Source: Flavobacterium sp.
GTDB taxonomy: Bacteria > Bacteroidota > Bacteroidia > Flavobacteriales > Flavobacteriaceae
Length of the DNA stretch: 6,821 nucleotides
Assembly: GCA_003449615.1 (NCBI GenBank)
Contig: DMHA01000295.1
Span: 10,384-17,204 of the forward strand
Direction of reading: 5' to 3'
A program made the position numbers and the translations under genes. The notes beneath the pieces were generated by a model. It was not told the DNA's origin, made no database searches, and worked only from the letters and a program-made list of their open reading frames with translations. Positions 1 through 6,044 of this stretch are shown here, piece by piece. The number at the start of each line of letters is the position of its first letter. The first letter of the stretch is position 1.

Positions 1-42
1 ATTGAAATTGCCATTGATATTGCCATTGAAATTGATATTGAA
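1..42. repeat. Degenerate ATTGNN hexamer tandem repeat (cut by left edge)
   Basis: Seven in-phase hexamers of the form ATTGNN (NN = AA, CC, AT, CC, AA, AT, AA) fill bases 1-42. A looser continuation runs to about 58 and includes one more ATTGAT at 50-55. Two of the three forward frames stay open through it: one reads alternating Ile with Glu, Asp or Ala to a TGA at 52-54, the other alternating Leu with Lys, Pro or Ile to a TAA at 56-58. The third frame hits TGA at once. It could be the tail of an upstream reading frame, but a low-complexity intergenic repeat is more likely. The left boundary is not visible. Confidence 0.75.
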
Positions 43-62
43 TTTTGCTATTGATTAATTTG

Positions 63-70
63 TAAATTTG
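63..70 (+). promoter_or_regulatory. Candidate Bacteroidota -7 box for the Uma2 gene
   Basis: TAAATTTG matches the Bacteroidota -7 consensus TAnnTTTG exactly. It lies 24 nt before the Uma2 start codon, which would leave a leader of under 20 nt. No well-spaced TTTG -33 element is present: the nearest candidates are TTTG at 44-47 (spacing 15) and TTG at 38-40 (spacing 22). The call therefore rests on the -7 box and its position. Confidence 0.45.
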
Positions 71-94
71 TACTTAAATAATAAAAATTAAAAA

Positions 95-694
95 ATGGGA
101 ACGATAATCACCAACATAAAACAACTGGATTTAAAAGGAAGCTATACTTATGCCGATTATTTGCTATGGCAGTTCAAAGAACGTGTGGAATTGATTAAAG
201 GAAAAATCTTAAAGATGAGTCCAGCCCCGAGTAGAAAGCATCAAGATATTTCTTGGGATTTAATTAGAGAAATTGACAGAGTTTTCAGAAATAAAGAATG
301 TAAAATGTATGCGGCACCTTTTGACGTTCGACTAGTAAATTTCAAGGAAAGCACTGCCGATAATCAAATTATTACTGTTGTACAGCCCGATTTGTGTGTA
401 ATATGTGATGAAAAAAAGTTAGATGAAAAAGGTTGCATTGGTGCCCCCGATTTAATTATTGAAATTTTATCTCCAGGAAATTCAAAAAGAGAAATGAATA
501 TTAAATTTGATTTGTATGAAGAAAATAAGGTAAAAGAATATTGGATAGTCAATCCAACAGACGAAACAATATTTATTTATGTTTTAGAAAACGACAAATA
601 CATTGGAATAAAACCATTGATTTTTGACAGCAAATTGCAAAGTCCAACCTTTCCTAATTTGAAATTTGCCGTAAAAAAGATATTTAAAACTTAA
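95..694 (+). CDS. Uma2 family protein (PD-(D/E)XK nuclease fold, DUF820)
   Basis: This 199-residue protein has the Uma2 (DUF820, PF05685) pattern, a restriction-endonuclease-like fold widespread in cyanobacteria and scattered through other bacteria. Visible landmarks are an early acidic strand (VELIKGKI, Glu32), His49 in the following helix, a PDL strand at 98-100, the family core APDLIIEILSP at 117-127 (Asp119, Glu123), a lysine-bearing helix NIKFDLY at 135-141 (Lys137), and EYWIVNP at 148-154. Asp99 or Asp119, Glu123 and Lys137 are the likely metal-site residues, so the nuclease core looks intact. Length is normal for the family. The ATG follows an A-rich tract, as usual for Bacteroidota. 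It sits next to a hexamer repeat and converges on a small membrane protein gene. No toxin, antitoxin or transposase partner is visible. The fold assignment is solid; the biological role and DNA target of this family are not established. Confidence 0.9.
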   Translation: MGTIITNIKQLDLKGSYTYADYLLWQFKERVELIKGKILKMSPAPSRKHQDISWDLIREIDRVFRNKECKMYAAPFDVRLVNFKESTADNQIITVVQPDLCVICDEKKLDEKGCIGAPDLIIEILSPGNSKREMNIKFDLYEENKVKEYWIVNPTDETIFIYVLENDKYIGIKPLIFDSKLQSPTFPNLKFAVKKIFKT

Positions 695-744
695 ACATAG
701 AAGAAAAAATCAAAAAGTTAAGATTTTAATTAGCCTAAAATAAC

Positions 745-1011
745 CTATTTTTTTATGTAAAGCCCAATAATCATTAAGGCTATTGCAACGAAAAAACTAA
801 AAACCCATTTGATAATATCTACTTTAGTTTCTGCTAATTTAGTTTCAAGTTTTGAAATATCATCTTTAGTAGAAAATTTAGAAGCCTTATCGTCTATTTC
901 ATTTTCAACTTTTTGTTTTACAAACGTTACTAATTCTTCCGCTTCTTTTTCGCCAAGTCTTAGTTTTAAAGCGTTAAACAAATGAATTTCCGAAATTGTT
1001 GCAGTTGGCAT
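745..1011 (-). CDS. Small coiled-coil protein with C-terminal membrane anchor (DUF1640/CCDC90-like)
   Basis: This 88-residue protein has three parts. Residues 1-35 resemble the head of DUF1640/CCDC90-like or Bdr-like coiled-coil proteins (FNALKLRLGEKEAEELVTF). Residues 36-65 form a charged heptad-like helix containing KDDISKLETKLAETK. Residues 67-86 form one hydrophobic segment ending in KK. This suggests a short coiled coil tethered to the inner membrane, with the N-terminal part probably cytoplasmic; the topology is inferred. It converges on the Uma2 gene (50 nt between stops) and diverges from hlyD (54 nt between starts). A well-matched promoter lies directly upstream. The first ATG fits a leader of about 10 nt. 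Function is unknown. The family link is from memory and the short length makes it tentative, but the coding call is supported by its coherent domain layout and promoter. Confidence 0.75.
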   Translation of the reverse strand: MPTATISEIHLFNALKLRLGEKEAEELVTFVKQKVENEIDDKASKFSTKDDISKLETKLAETKVDIIKWVFSFFVAIALMIIGLYIKK

Positions 1012-1029
1012 AATAAATTAAATTTTATC

Positions 1030-1060
1030 CAAAATTAAATAAATTTAAGTAAAAATCAAA
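1030..1060 (-). promoter_or_regulatory. Bacteroidota-type promoter for the small coiled-coil gene
   Basis: Read on the minus strand, TTTG (1060-1057) is followed by exactly 19 nt and then TAATTTTG (1037-1030). This is a full match to TTTG-N19-TAnnTTTG. Transcription would begin near 1023, giving a leader of about 10 nt before the ATG at 1011. The -33 element ends only 5 bp before the start codon of the divergent hlyD gene, so the promoter occupies hlyD's translation-initiation region. Confidence 0.65.
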
Positions 1061-1065
1061 AAAAA

Positions 1066-2349
1066 ATGCCTCAAAACAACGAAATAGAATTAAGAAGCGA
1101 AGAAGTACAAGAAATCCTGACACGAGTACCCCATTGGATGATTCGTTGGGGTTCGGTTGTGGTATTGTTCATTTTATTATCCTTGTTTTTTGTGTCTTGG
1201 ATGGTGAAATATCCCGATATCATCACAACCCAAATCGTAATCACCACCAATATTCCCCCCGAAAAATTAGTGGCAAGAACTTCTGGAAAGTTGGAAGCCA
1301 TTTTAGTGAAAGACAGAATGAATGTTACTAAAAATACACCTTTGGCAGTAATCGAAAATGCTGCTAATTTCAAAGATGTTTTTTTATTGAAAAGTATTGT
1401 AGATACCATCAATATTGACAAAAATAAGTTTCCATTTGAAAAACTGAAAACGGCACAATTGGGCGAAATTGAAAGTTTTTTTGCTGTATTTCAAAAAGAA
1501 AGTGTAACCGATGAATTGAACTCAAAACTGCAACCTTATAAAGTGGAAGGCTCGGCTCAAAGCTATGAAGCCATTCAATTGAAAGAACGTTTGAGCTTGT
1601 TGGAATCTCAAAAAAGCATTAATCAAAACGAATTGGTTTTACAAAAAAGTGATTTTGACCGCTACGAAACTTTGTTCAAAAAAGGAATTATTGCAGCTCA
1701 GGAAATGGAAAAACAAAGATTAATTTATTTGCAATCTCAAAAGAATTATAAAAGTTTTTTGAGTGCCATTTTACAATTAAAATCATCTTTGAACGAGTTA
1801 AATCGTAACAGTAAAACCACTAAAATTAACGAGAGTACTGCAAATGTAAATCTGGAACGCAATGTCATTCAAGCCTTTTATGCGCTGAAAAAAGCAATCA
1901 AAGATTGGGAAATTAACTATCTTTTACGCTCCTCAATGGACGGAAAAGTGAGTTTCCTTCAACTTTGGGCAGCTAACCAAACCGTAAATGCTGGCGACAA
2001 TGTATTTGCTATAATTCCAAAAAACGAAAACGGTTACATTGGCAAATTAAAAGCACCCGCACAAAATTCGGGTAAAATAAAAGTAGGTCAAATGGTTAAT
2101 ATTAGATTGGCAAATTATCCCGACCGTGAATTTGGAATTATAAAAGGAAAGATCAATGCGATTTCATTAACCCCTGATAATGAAGGAAATTTATTGATTA
2201 ATGTTATTTTGCCTCAAGGACTAGAAACTTCTTATAAAAAACAAATCAGTTTTCAGCAAGAAATGTCAGGAACTGCCGATATTGTTACGGAGGATTTACG
2301 ATTGATAGAACGATTGTTGTATCAGTTTAGGGATATTTTTAGGAGGTAA
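1066..2349 (+). CDS. HlyD family membrane fusion protein (periplasmic adaptor subunit)
   Basis: This 427-residue adaptor would link an inner-membrane ABC exporter to a TolC-like outer-membrane channel in type I-like secretion, commonly of bacteriocins or peptides in Bacteroidota. A cytoplasmic N-terminus (1-27) is followed by one membrane segment (about 28-47). The first half of a lipoyl-like domain lies near 65-97 (KLVARTSGKLEAILVKD). A long alpha-helical hairpin spans about 165-285. The second lipoyl half is about 288-318 (MDGKVSFLQLWAANQ, then VNAGDNVFAIIP). A beta-barrel covers about 320-400, and the tail GTADIVTEDLRLIERLL at 402-418 is the usual HlyD C-terminal signature. Length is typical and the frame is intact. 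The ATG follows an A-rich tract. I see no clear plus-strand promoter in the 54-bp gap. In flavobacteria this gene normally sits beside a peptidase-domain ABC transporter; none is adjacent here, so its partner must be elsewhere. Confidence 0.92.
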   Translation: MPQNNEIELRSEEVQEILTRVPHWMIRWGSVVVLFILLSLFFVSWMVKYPDIITTQIVITTNIPPEKLVARTSGKLEAILVKDRMNVTKNTPLAVIENAANFKDVFLLKSIVDTINIDKNKFPFEKLKTAQLGEIESFFAVFQKESVTDELNSKLQPYKVEGSAQSYEAIQLKERLSLLESQKSINQNELVLQKSDFDRYETLFKKGIIAAQEMEKQRLIYLQSQKNYKSFLSAILQLKSSLNELNRNSKTTKINESTANVNLERNVIQAFYALKKAIKDWEINYLLRSSMDGKVSFLQLWAANQTVNAGDNVFAIIPKNENGYIGKLKAPAQNSGKIKVGQMVNIRLANYPDREFGIIKGKINAISLTPDNEGNLLINVILPQGLETSYKKQISFQQEMSGTADIVTEDLRLIERLLYQFRDIFRR

Positions 2350-2350
2350 A

Positions 2351-2454
2351 TGCCCTAGCCCTGATGGTAGCGGCATCTCCCGAGTTAGAAAAACAAGGCT
2401 TTTGCCGTAGTTTTTGTTAATCGGGAATATAGCGGACAGCAGGAATAAGCTCCT
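2351..2454. repeat. Structured GC-richer intergenic element, probably a dispersed flavobacterial repeat
   Basis: The gap between the convergent hlyD and DUF983 stops holds a block far richer in G and C than its surroundings. The left arm contains GCCCTAGCCCTGATGG and AGCGGCATC (2352-2377). The right arm contains ATATAGCGGACAGCAGGA and AGCTCCT (2427-2454). A long imperfect hairpin lies between them. TAGCGG occurs in both arms (2368-2373 and 2430-2435), and CCTG/CAGG and AGC/GCT can pair across the outer arms. From memory, very similar arm sequences recur between genes in Flavobacterium genomes, often around a variable central hairpin; I cannot confirm this here. No reading frame in it looks like a protein. 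It may act as a two-way transcription terminator or be a REP-like mobile repeat. Confidence 0.6.
2378..2426. terminator. Long imperfect hairpin between convergent genes (possible bidirectional terminator)
   Basis: The outer stem is TCCCGA (2378-2383) with TCGGGA (2421-2426). The middle stem is AAAAAC (2389-2394) with GTTTTT (2410-2415). The tip is GGC-TTTT-GCC (2397-2406), with small mismatches and one bulge between stems. It lies 28 nt after the hlyD stop and 42 nt from the DUF983 stop, so it could end transcripts from both sides. It lacks a U-run directly after the outer stem, so classic intrinsic termination is uncertain; the internal A and T runs may serve instead. Confidence 0.45.
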
Positions 2455-2468
2455 CACAAAAAACAAAA

Positions 2469-2870
2469 TTATTTTTTATATTTCTCATCAAAGGACACAA
2501 AAAAATTAATGTAAATATTCCTTGACCACCGCAAGACAAAAGGGTATAAAACTATATTGGCAGCTAATATTGAGATAAAAGTAGTTTTTAAACTTAAACT
2601 TAAAAACAGGAACGAGATTACAAAAACGGCTACACTTAATGCCACATTGAGTGCATAACTCACATACATCGCCCCATAAAAAAATGAAGGTTCAATTTGA
2701 TATTTCAATCCACAATGGTTGCAATTTTCGTGCATTTTCAGAATTTTCGAAAAATGTAACGGATTTTTGTCCAAATACATACTTTCATTTTGACATCTTG
2801 GACAACTTCCTGTTAAAATACTATTTAGTTTGGATCCTTTTTTTAACATTTGCAAAAATTTTAATTTCAT
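2469..2870 (-). CDS. DUF983 family zinc-ribbon membrane protein
   Basis: This 133-residue protein matches the DUF983 family. An N-terminal cytoplasmic part carries a probable zinc ribbon made of CPRC (Cys23, Cys26) and CNHC (Cys50, Cys53). The family-typical stretch IEPSFFYGAMYVSYALN at 59-75 leads into two hydrophobic segments (about 64-92 and 96-115). The end YPFVLRWSRNIYINFF at 109-124 is also characteristic. All four cysteines are present and the length is typical for Bacteroidota members. The biochemical role of DUF983 is unknown; a small inner-membrane protein with a metal-binding knuckle is all that can be said. The gene diverges from the ABC-F gene across 76 bp and converges on hlyD. 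The ATG at 2870 is preferred because it gives the usual lysine-rich start and follows a plausible -7 box; Met8 is the only nearby alternative. Confidence 0.9.
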   Translation of the reverse strand: MKLKFLQMLKKGSKLNSILTGSCPRCQNESMYLDKNPLHFSKILKMHENCNHCGLKYQIEPSFFYGAMYVSYALNVALSVAVFVISFLFLSLSLKTTFISILAANIVLYPFVLRWSRNIYINFFVSFDEKYKK

Positions 2871-2898
2871 TCCGTACGGTCTTATAACCTCGGGTCAG

Positions 2899-2906
2899 CG
2901 AAGGTA
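2899..2906 (-). promoter_or_regulatory. Candidate -7 box for the DUF983 gene
   Basis: On the minus strand TACCTTCG (2906-2899) matches TAnnTTTG at all but one position and is followed by C, as is common in flavobacterial promoters. It would give a leader of roughly 20-25 nt before the ATG at 2870. No TTG element is found at the expected 19-21 nt upstream. Confidence 0.4.
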
Positions 2907-2914
2907 CGATTTTG

Positions 2915-2922
2915 TACTTTTC
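2915..2922 (+). promoter_or_regulatory. Weak candidate -7 box for the ABC-F gene
   Basis: TACTTTTC matches TAnnTTTG except for the last base and lies 24 nt before the ABC-F start codon, giving a plausible leader of under 20 nt. There is no good TTG at the expected upstream distance. It is offered as the best plus-strand candidate in the 76-bp divergent gap, not as a firm call. Confidence 0.25.
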
Positions 2923-2923
2923 T

Positions 2924-2936
2924 TAATGTAACATTA
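2924..2936. promoter_or_regulatory. 13-bp palindrome in the divergent DUF983/ABC-F intergenic region
   Basis: TAATGT and ACATTA form perfect 6-bp arms around a single central A (2930). It lies 10 nt before the ABC-F start codon and upstream of the DUF983 -7 box. The size and symmetry would suit a dimeric repressor, but in AT-rich DNA such a palindrome can arise by chance. Confidence 0.25.
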
Positions 2937-2946
2937 GTCACAAAAA

Positions 2947-4863
2947 ATGCTTAACATACACAATTTGTCCGTTTCTTTTGGAGGAACATATTTATTTGAA
3001 GAGGTAACCTTTAGATTGGGTGCCGGAGACCGAGTAGGTCTTGTGGGGAAAAACGGTGCTGGAAAATCTACAATGCTTAAAATCTTGGCCAAAGATTTTG
3101 CGCCTGATTCTGGTGTTATTTCTCAAGAAAAAGAAGTCCGATTGGGTTTCTTGCGTCAGGATATTGATTTTGAACAAGGACGAACCGTGCTCGAAGAGGC
3201 TTACGAAGCCTTTACCGATATTAAAATTGTTGAAAAAAAATTAGAACATATCAATCATCAATTGGTTACTCGAACTGATTATGAAAGTGAAGAATATGGG
3301 CAAATCATCGAGGATTTGTCTGATTATACCCATCGTTTTGAGTTATTGGGCGGTTATAATTACATTGGCGATACCGAAAAAATTCTACTTGGCTTGGGTT
3401 TCAAAAGAGAAGTTTTCAACGATCAAACCGATACTTTTTCGGGAGGTTGGAGAATGCGTATCGAGTTGGCCAAATTATTACTTCAATCTAATGATGTATT
3501 GCTTCTGGATGAGCCCACGAATCACTTAGATATCGAAAGTATTATTTGGTTGGAAGGATTTTTGCGAAATTATCCAGGCGTTGTGGTGATTGTTTCGCAC
3601 GATAAAATGTTTTTGGATAATGTAACCAATAGAACCATTGAATTATCTCTTGGAAAAGCTTATGATTTCAATAAACCTTATTCTGAATATCTAGAATTGA
3701 GAGGCGAAATCAGAGAAAAGCAATTGGCTACACAAAAAAATCAAGCCAAAAAAATTGAGGAAACCGAAAAATTAATTGAAAAATTCCGTGCCAAAGCTTC
3801 CAAAGCATCGATGGCACAATCGCTCATCAAGAAATTAGACAAAGTAGAACGCATCGAAGTGGATGAAGATGATAATTCGGTGATGAATATTTCTTTTCCA
3901 CTTTCAAAAGAACCGGGCAAAGTGGTTATTGAAGCAGAGGATGTGACCAAAAAATATGGCGACAAAACCATCTTGAAAGACATTTCTCTTTTGGTCGAAA
4001 GGGGAAGTAAGATTGCTTTTGTTGGACAAAATGGTCAAGGCAAATCGACTTTTATGAAAGCCATTGTCAACGAATTTGAATTTGATGGCAGTATTAAACT
4101 GGGACACAATGTGCAATTGGGTTATTTTGCTCAAAATCAAGCCGAATATTTAGATGGCGAAATCACTTTGTTGCGTACTATGGAAGATGCCGCCACAGAT
4201 ACCAATCGTTCGAAAGTACGAGATATGTTGGGTTCGTTTTTGTTTCGAGGTGACGATGTCGAAAAGAAAGTAAAAGTACTTTCGGGAGGCGAAAGGAATC
4301 GTTTGGCACTGTGCAAATTGCTTTTGCAACCTATCAATGTTTTGGTAATGGATGAGCCAACGAATCATTTGGACATTAAATCCAAAAATGTTTTGAAAGC
4401 CGCCTTGCAAAAATATGAGGGAACCTTGCTTTTGGTTTCGCACGACCGGGATTTTCTACAAGGAATGTCGAATATTGTTTATGAATTCAAAGATCAGAAA
4501 ATAAAAGAATATTTGGGGGATATTAATTATTTCTTAGAGCAGCGCAATCTCGAAAATATGCGTGAAGTTGAGAAAATAAGCCCTTTAGCTCAAAAAGCGG
4601 GAACCCCTGCAAATGGAAATAAATCAAATTCTTATGAAGAGCAGAAAAAAGGAAAAGCTCTACAAAATCGTTTGAGTAAAATAGAAAGTCAAATCAAACA
4701 ATTGGAAAGAGACATTCAGCAAGACGACAAAATGCTAACTTCTAATTATGACAAACACATCGAAGACGCTGCTTTTTTTATTGCTTACAACAAGAAAAAA
4801 ACCGATTTAGACCAACTGTTGTTAGATTGGGAAATTGTGCAGGAAGAAATAGAGTCTTTTTGA
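2947..4863 (+). CDS. ABC-F family ATPase (YheS-like ribosome-associated factor)
   Basis: This 638-residue protein has two ABC ATPase domains and no membrane segments, the layout of ABC-F factors that act on the ribosomal E site rather than in transport. Domain 1 has Walker A GKNGAGKST (34-42), signature FSGGW (164-168), Walker B LLLDEP (185-190) and switch His218. A charged linker, the P-site tRNA interaction region (about 245-310), includes FRAKASKASMAQ. Domain 2 has Walker A GQNGQGKST (360-368), signature LSGGE (445-449), Walker B LVMDEP (466-471) and His499. A lysine/glutamate-rich coiled-coil C-terminus covers about 560-638. The SGGW signature, the linker motif and the length resemble E. 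coli YheS more than EttA (shorter) or Uup; this is from remembered sequence. Both catalytic glutamates (189, 470) are present, so ATPase activity is expected. No leader peptide or attenuator of the antibiotic-resistance ABC-F type is visible upstream, favouring a housekeeping role. Confidence 0.93.
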   Translation: MLNIHNLSVSFGGTYLFEEVTFRLGAGDRVGLVGKNGAGKSTMLKILAKDFAPDSGVISQEKEVRLGFLRQDIDFEQGRTVLEEAYEAFTDIKIVEKKLEHINHQLVTRTDYESEEYGQIIEDLSDYTHRFELLGGYNYIGDTEKILLGLGFKREVFNDQTDTFSGGWRMRIELAKLLLQSNDVLLLDEPTNHLDIESIIWLEGFLRNYPGVVVIVSHDKMFLDNVTNRTIELSLGKAYDFNKPYSEYLELRGEIREKQLATQKNQAKKIEETEKLIEKFRAKASKASMAQSLIKKLDKVERIEVDEDDNSVMNISFPLSKEPGKVVIEAEDVTKKYGDKTILKDISLLVERGSKIAFVGQNGQGKSTFMKAIVNEFEFDGSIKLGHNVQLGYFAQNQAEYLDGEITLLRTMEDAATDTNRSKVRDMLGSFLFRGDDVEKKVKVLSGGERNRLALCKLLLQPINVLVMDEPTNHLDIKSKNVLKAALQKYEGTLLLVSHDRDFLQGMSNIVYEFKDQKIKEYLGDINYFLEQRNLENMREVEKISPLAQKAGTPANGNKSNSYEEQKKGKALQNRLSKIESQIKQLERDIQQDDKMLTSNYDKHIEDAAFFIAYNKKKTDLDQLLLDWEIVQEEIESF

Positions 4864-4887
4864 TTGACAAGCTAAATGAGATAAATT

Positions 4888-6042
4888 TTAATCTAATTTA
4901 AAAGGGTTTCGTTCTTGCCAAACGATTTCTGGTTCCAAATAACAATACACTTTTTCGAATGCTAAGTCGGCAACTGGGTTACTGTGTTTGGCAAAACTGT
5001 ACATTTTTTGAGGCTTTGCACCAATGGAACTTTTTATTTCTAATGCAGTTCGGGCAAAAATAATTTCTTTAAAACCTTTGTTGATTGAGTAGGCAACCAT
5101 ATCATATAACATATTCAAATAAAGCATTTTTTCTCGTTGAATACTGTCGTCATAACCCAAAAAGTAAGTATCCATTACTGCTCCATTTTTGATGATAGTA
5201 TTGAATCCAATTAATTTATTCTCAAGGAAATAGCCGTAAAACAAAAACTTGTCTTGGAGTATTTCTTTGAAAACCCTGAAATGGTTTTTTGCTAAAAAAA
5301 AGGTATTGAAATGGGCATTTTTGGCAACGTGAAAATACAATTCATAAATGGCTTCCTCGTGTTTTATAATATCGGCAAGTTCCATTTTCTTTTTTTCAAT
5401 TCCTTCAGCTTTTTTTCTAGCACGTTTGTATTGATCTCGGTATTTTTTGGAAAAAGCATCTATGTAATCTTGCTCTGATTTCCAATGATTTGGAATGTCA
5501 AAAATCATGTTGGGTTGAGCCGAAAACTGAAAATAATCTTTGAATCCTGCTAGATGAAACGATTTTAATTCTTCTTCTGGAAAGTCTTTAAAAGTAGTTA
5601 TATGTACTTTTAATCCTCTTTTTTTGAAAATGGTTTGTAGTTTTTCAGAAGCTGTTTTTAAGGCAAGCAGGATTTCAACTTTTTCTATCTTTTCAGAAAA
5701 CGAAAAAGCATTTTCGCCTGTGAGCATATTGTTGCCAATAATAAGTATGTGGGAACAAAATTTATTAAAAAACAGATTTCGCACTCCAGTTTTTAAGCAT
5801 TTATCACGTTCTCCAAAAGATTCTAATTGATTTAAGTTTAAAAATTGCGAAAGTGAAATTCCAACCAATTTATCCTTGTCAAACAATCCGATAAAATGAC
5901 AAAACATATTTGAGGGAGCCGATTTTTCTAGTACTTCTAAATATTCTTTGCTTAGGAAAATGTTTTCAATAGCAAAATCATTCCAGTTTTTAGGAAGATT
6001 TGAAACGGATGAATATATTTTTATGGAAAGAGGTGTTTTCAA
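4888..6042 (-). CDS. GNAT/FemAB-like acyltransferase (peptidogalycan-type)
   Basis: Counted from TTG at 6042 the protein has 384 residues. It resembles the GNAT-fold/FemAB-like group annotated as peptidogalycan biosynthesis or COG3146-type N-acyltransferases, with two tandem acetyltransferase-like halves. The C-terminal half carries the recognisable stretches FSKKYRDQYKRARKKAEG (about 197-214), GYFLENKLIGF (270-280), MDTYFLGYDD (290-299), LYLNMLYDMVAYSINKGF (307-324), FARTALEIKSSIGAKP (329-344) and a terminal YLEPEIVWQERNPFK. It has no signal peptide or membrane segment and is probably cytoplasmic. The substrate is unknown. There is no ATG in the first 50 codons. The frame can open at GTG (6060), but that codon lies in the loop of a terminator hairpin and upstream of the expected transcript start, so TTG at 6042 is preferred. 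The stop is 24 bp from the convergent ABC-F stop. Confidence 0.85.
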   Translation of the reverse strand: MKTPLSIKIYSSVSNLPKNWNDFAIENIFLSKEYLEVLEKSAPSNMFCHFIGLFDKDKLVGISLSQFLNLNQLESFGERDKCLKTGVRNLFFNKFCSHILIIGNNMLTGENAFSFSEKIEKVEILLALKTASEKLQTIFKKRGLKVHITTFKDFPEEELKSFHLAGFKDYFQFSAQPNMIFDIPNHWKSEQDYIDAFSKKYRDQYKRARKKAEGIEKKKMELADIIKHEEAIYELYFHVAKNAHFNTFFLAKNHFRVFKEILQDKFLFYGYFLENKLIGFNTIIKNGAVMDTYFLGYDDSIQREKMLYLNMLYDMVAYSINKGFKEIIFARTALEIKSSIGAKPQKMYSFAKHSNPVADLAFEKVYCYLEPEIVWQERNPFKLD

Positions 6043-6044
6043 AT

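Noticed and set aside
1..58. CRISPR array or iteron-type origin for the ATTGNN repeat
   Set aside because: The unit is only 6 bp with no spacers, and no cas or rep gene is in the window.
706..727. Possible terminator hairpin AAAATC/GATTTT between the Uma2 gene and the small coiled-coil gene
   Set aside because: The stem is 6 bp with one G:C pair around a 10-nt loop in very AT-rich DNA; too weak to call.
1019..1047. Plus-strand -7-like boxes (TAAATTTT at 1019-1026, TAAATTTA at 1040-1047) as an hlyD promoter
   Set aside because: Both miss the final G, and no TTG lies at the required distance upstream; the matches are expected by chance in such AT-rich DNA.
2341..2358. AGGAGG six bases from an ATG at 2350, resembling a strong ribosome binding site for a new gene
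   Set aside because: The AGGAGG encodes the last two arginines of HlyD, and the ATG is followed by one codon and then TAG. Bacteroidota also rarely rely on Shine-Dalgarno sequences.
3741..4443. Several open frames on the minus strand within the ABC-F gene (for example 3741-3983 and 4150-4443)
   Set aside because: They lie wholly inside a well-supported gene, their translations show no domain-like pattern, and none has a promoter or an independent intergenic start.
2947..4863. ABC-F gene as the missing ABC transporter partner of the HlyD protein
   Set aside because: It has two cytoplasmic ATPase domains with the ABC-F linker and no membrane segments, so it cannot form an exporter.
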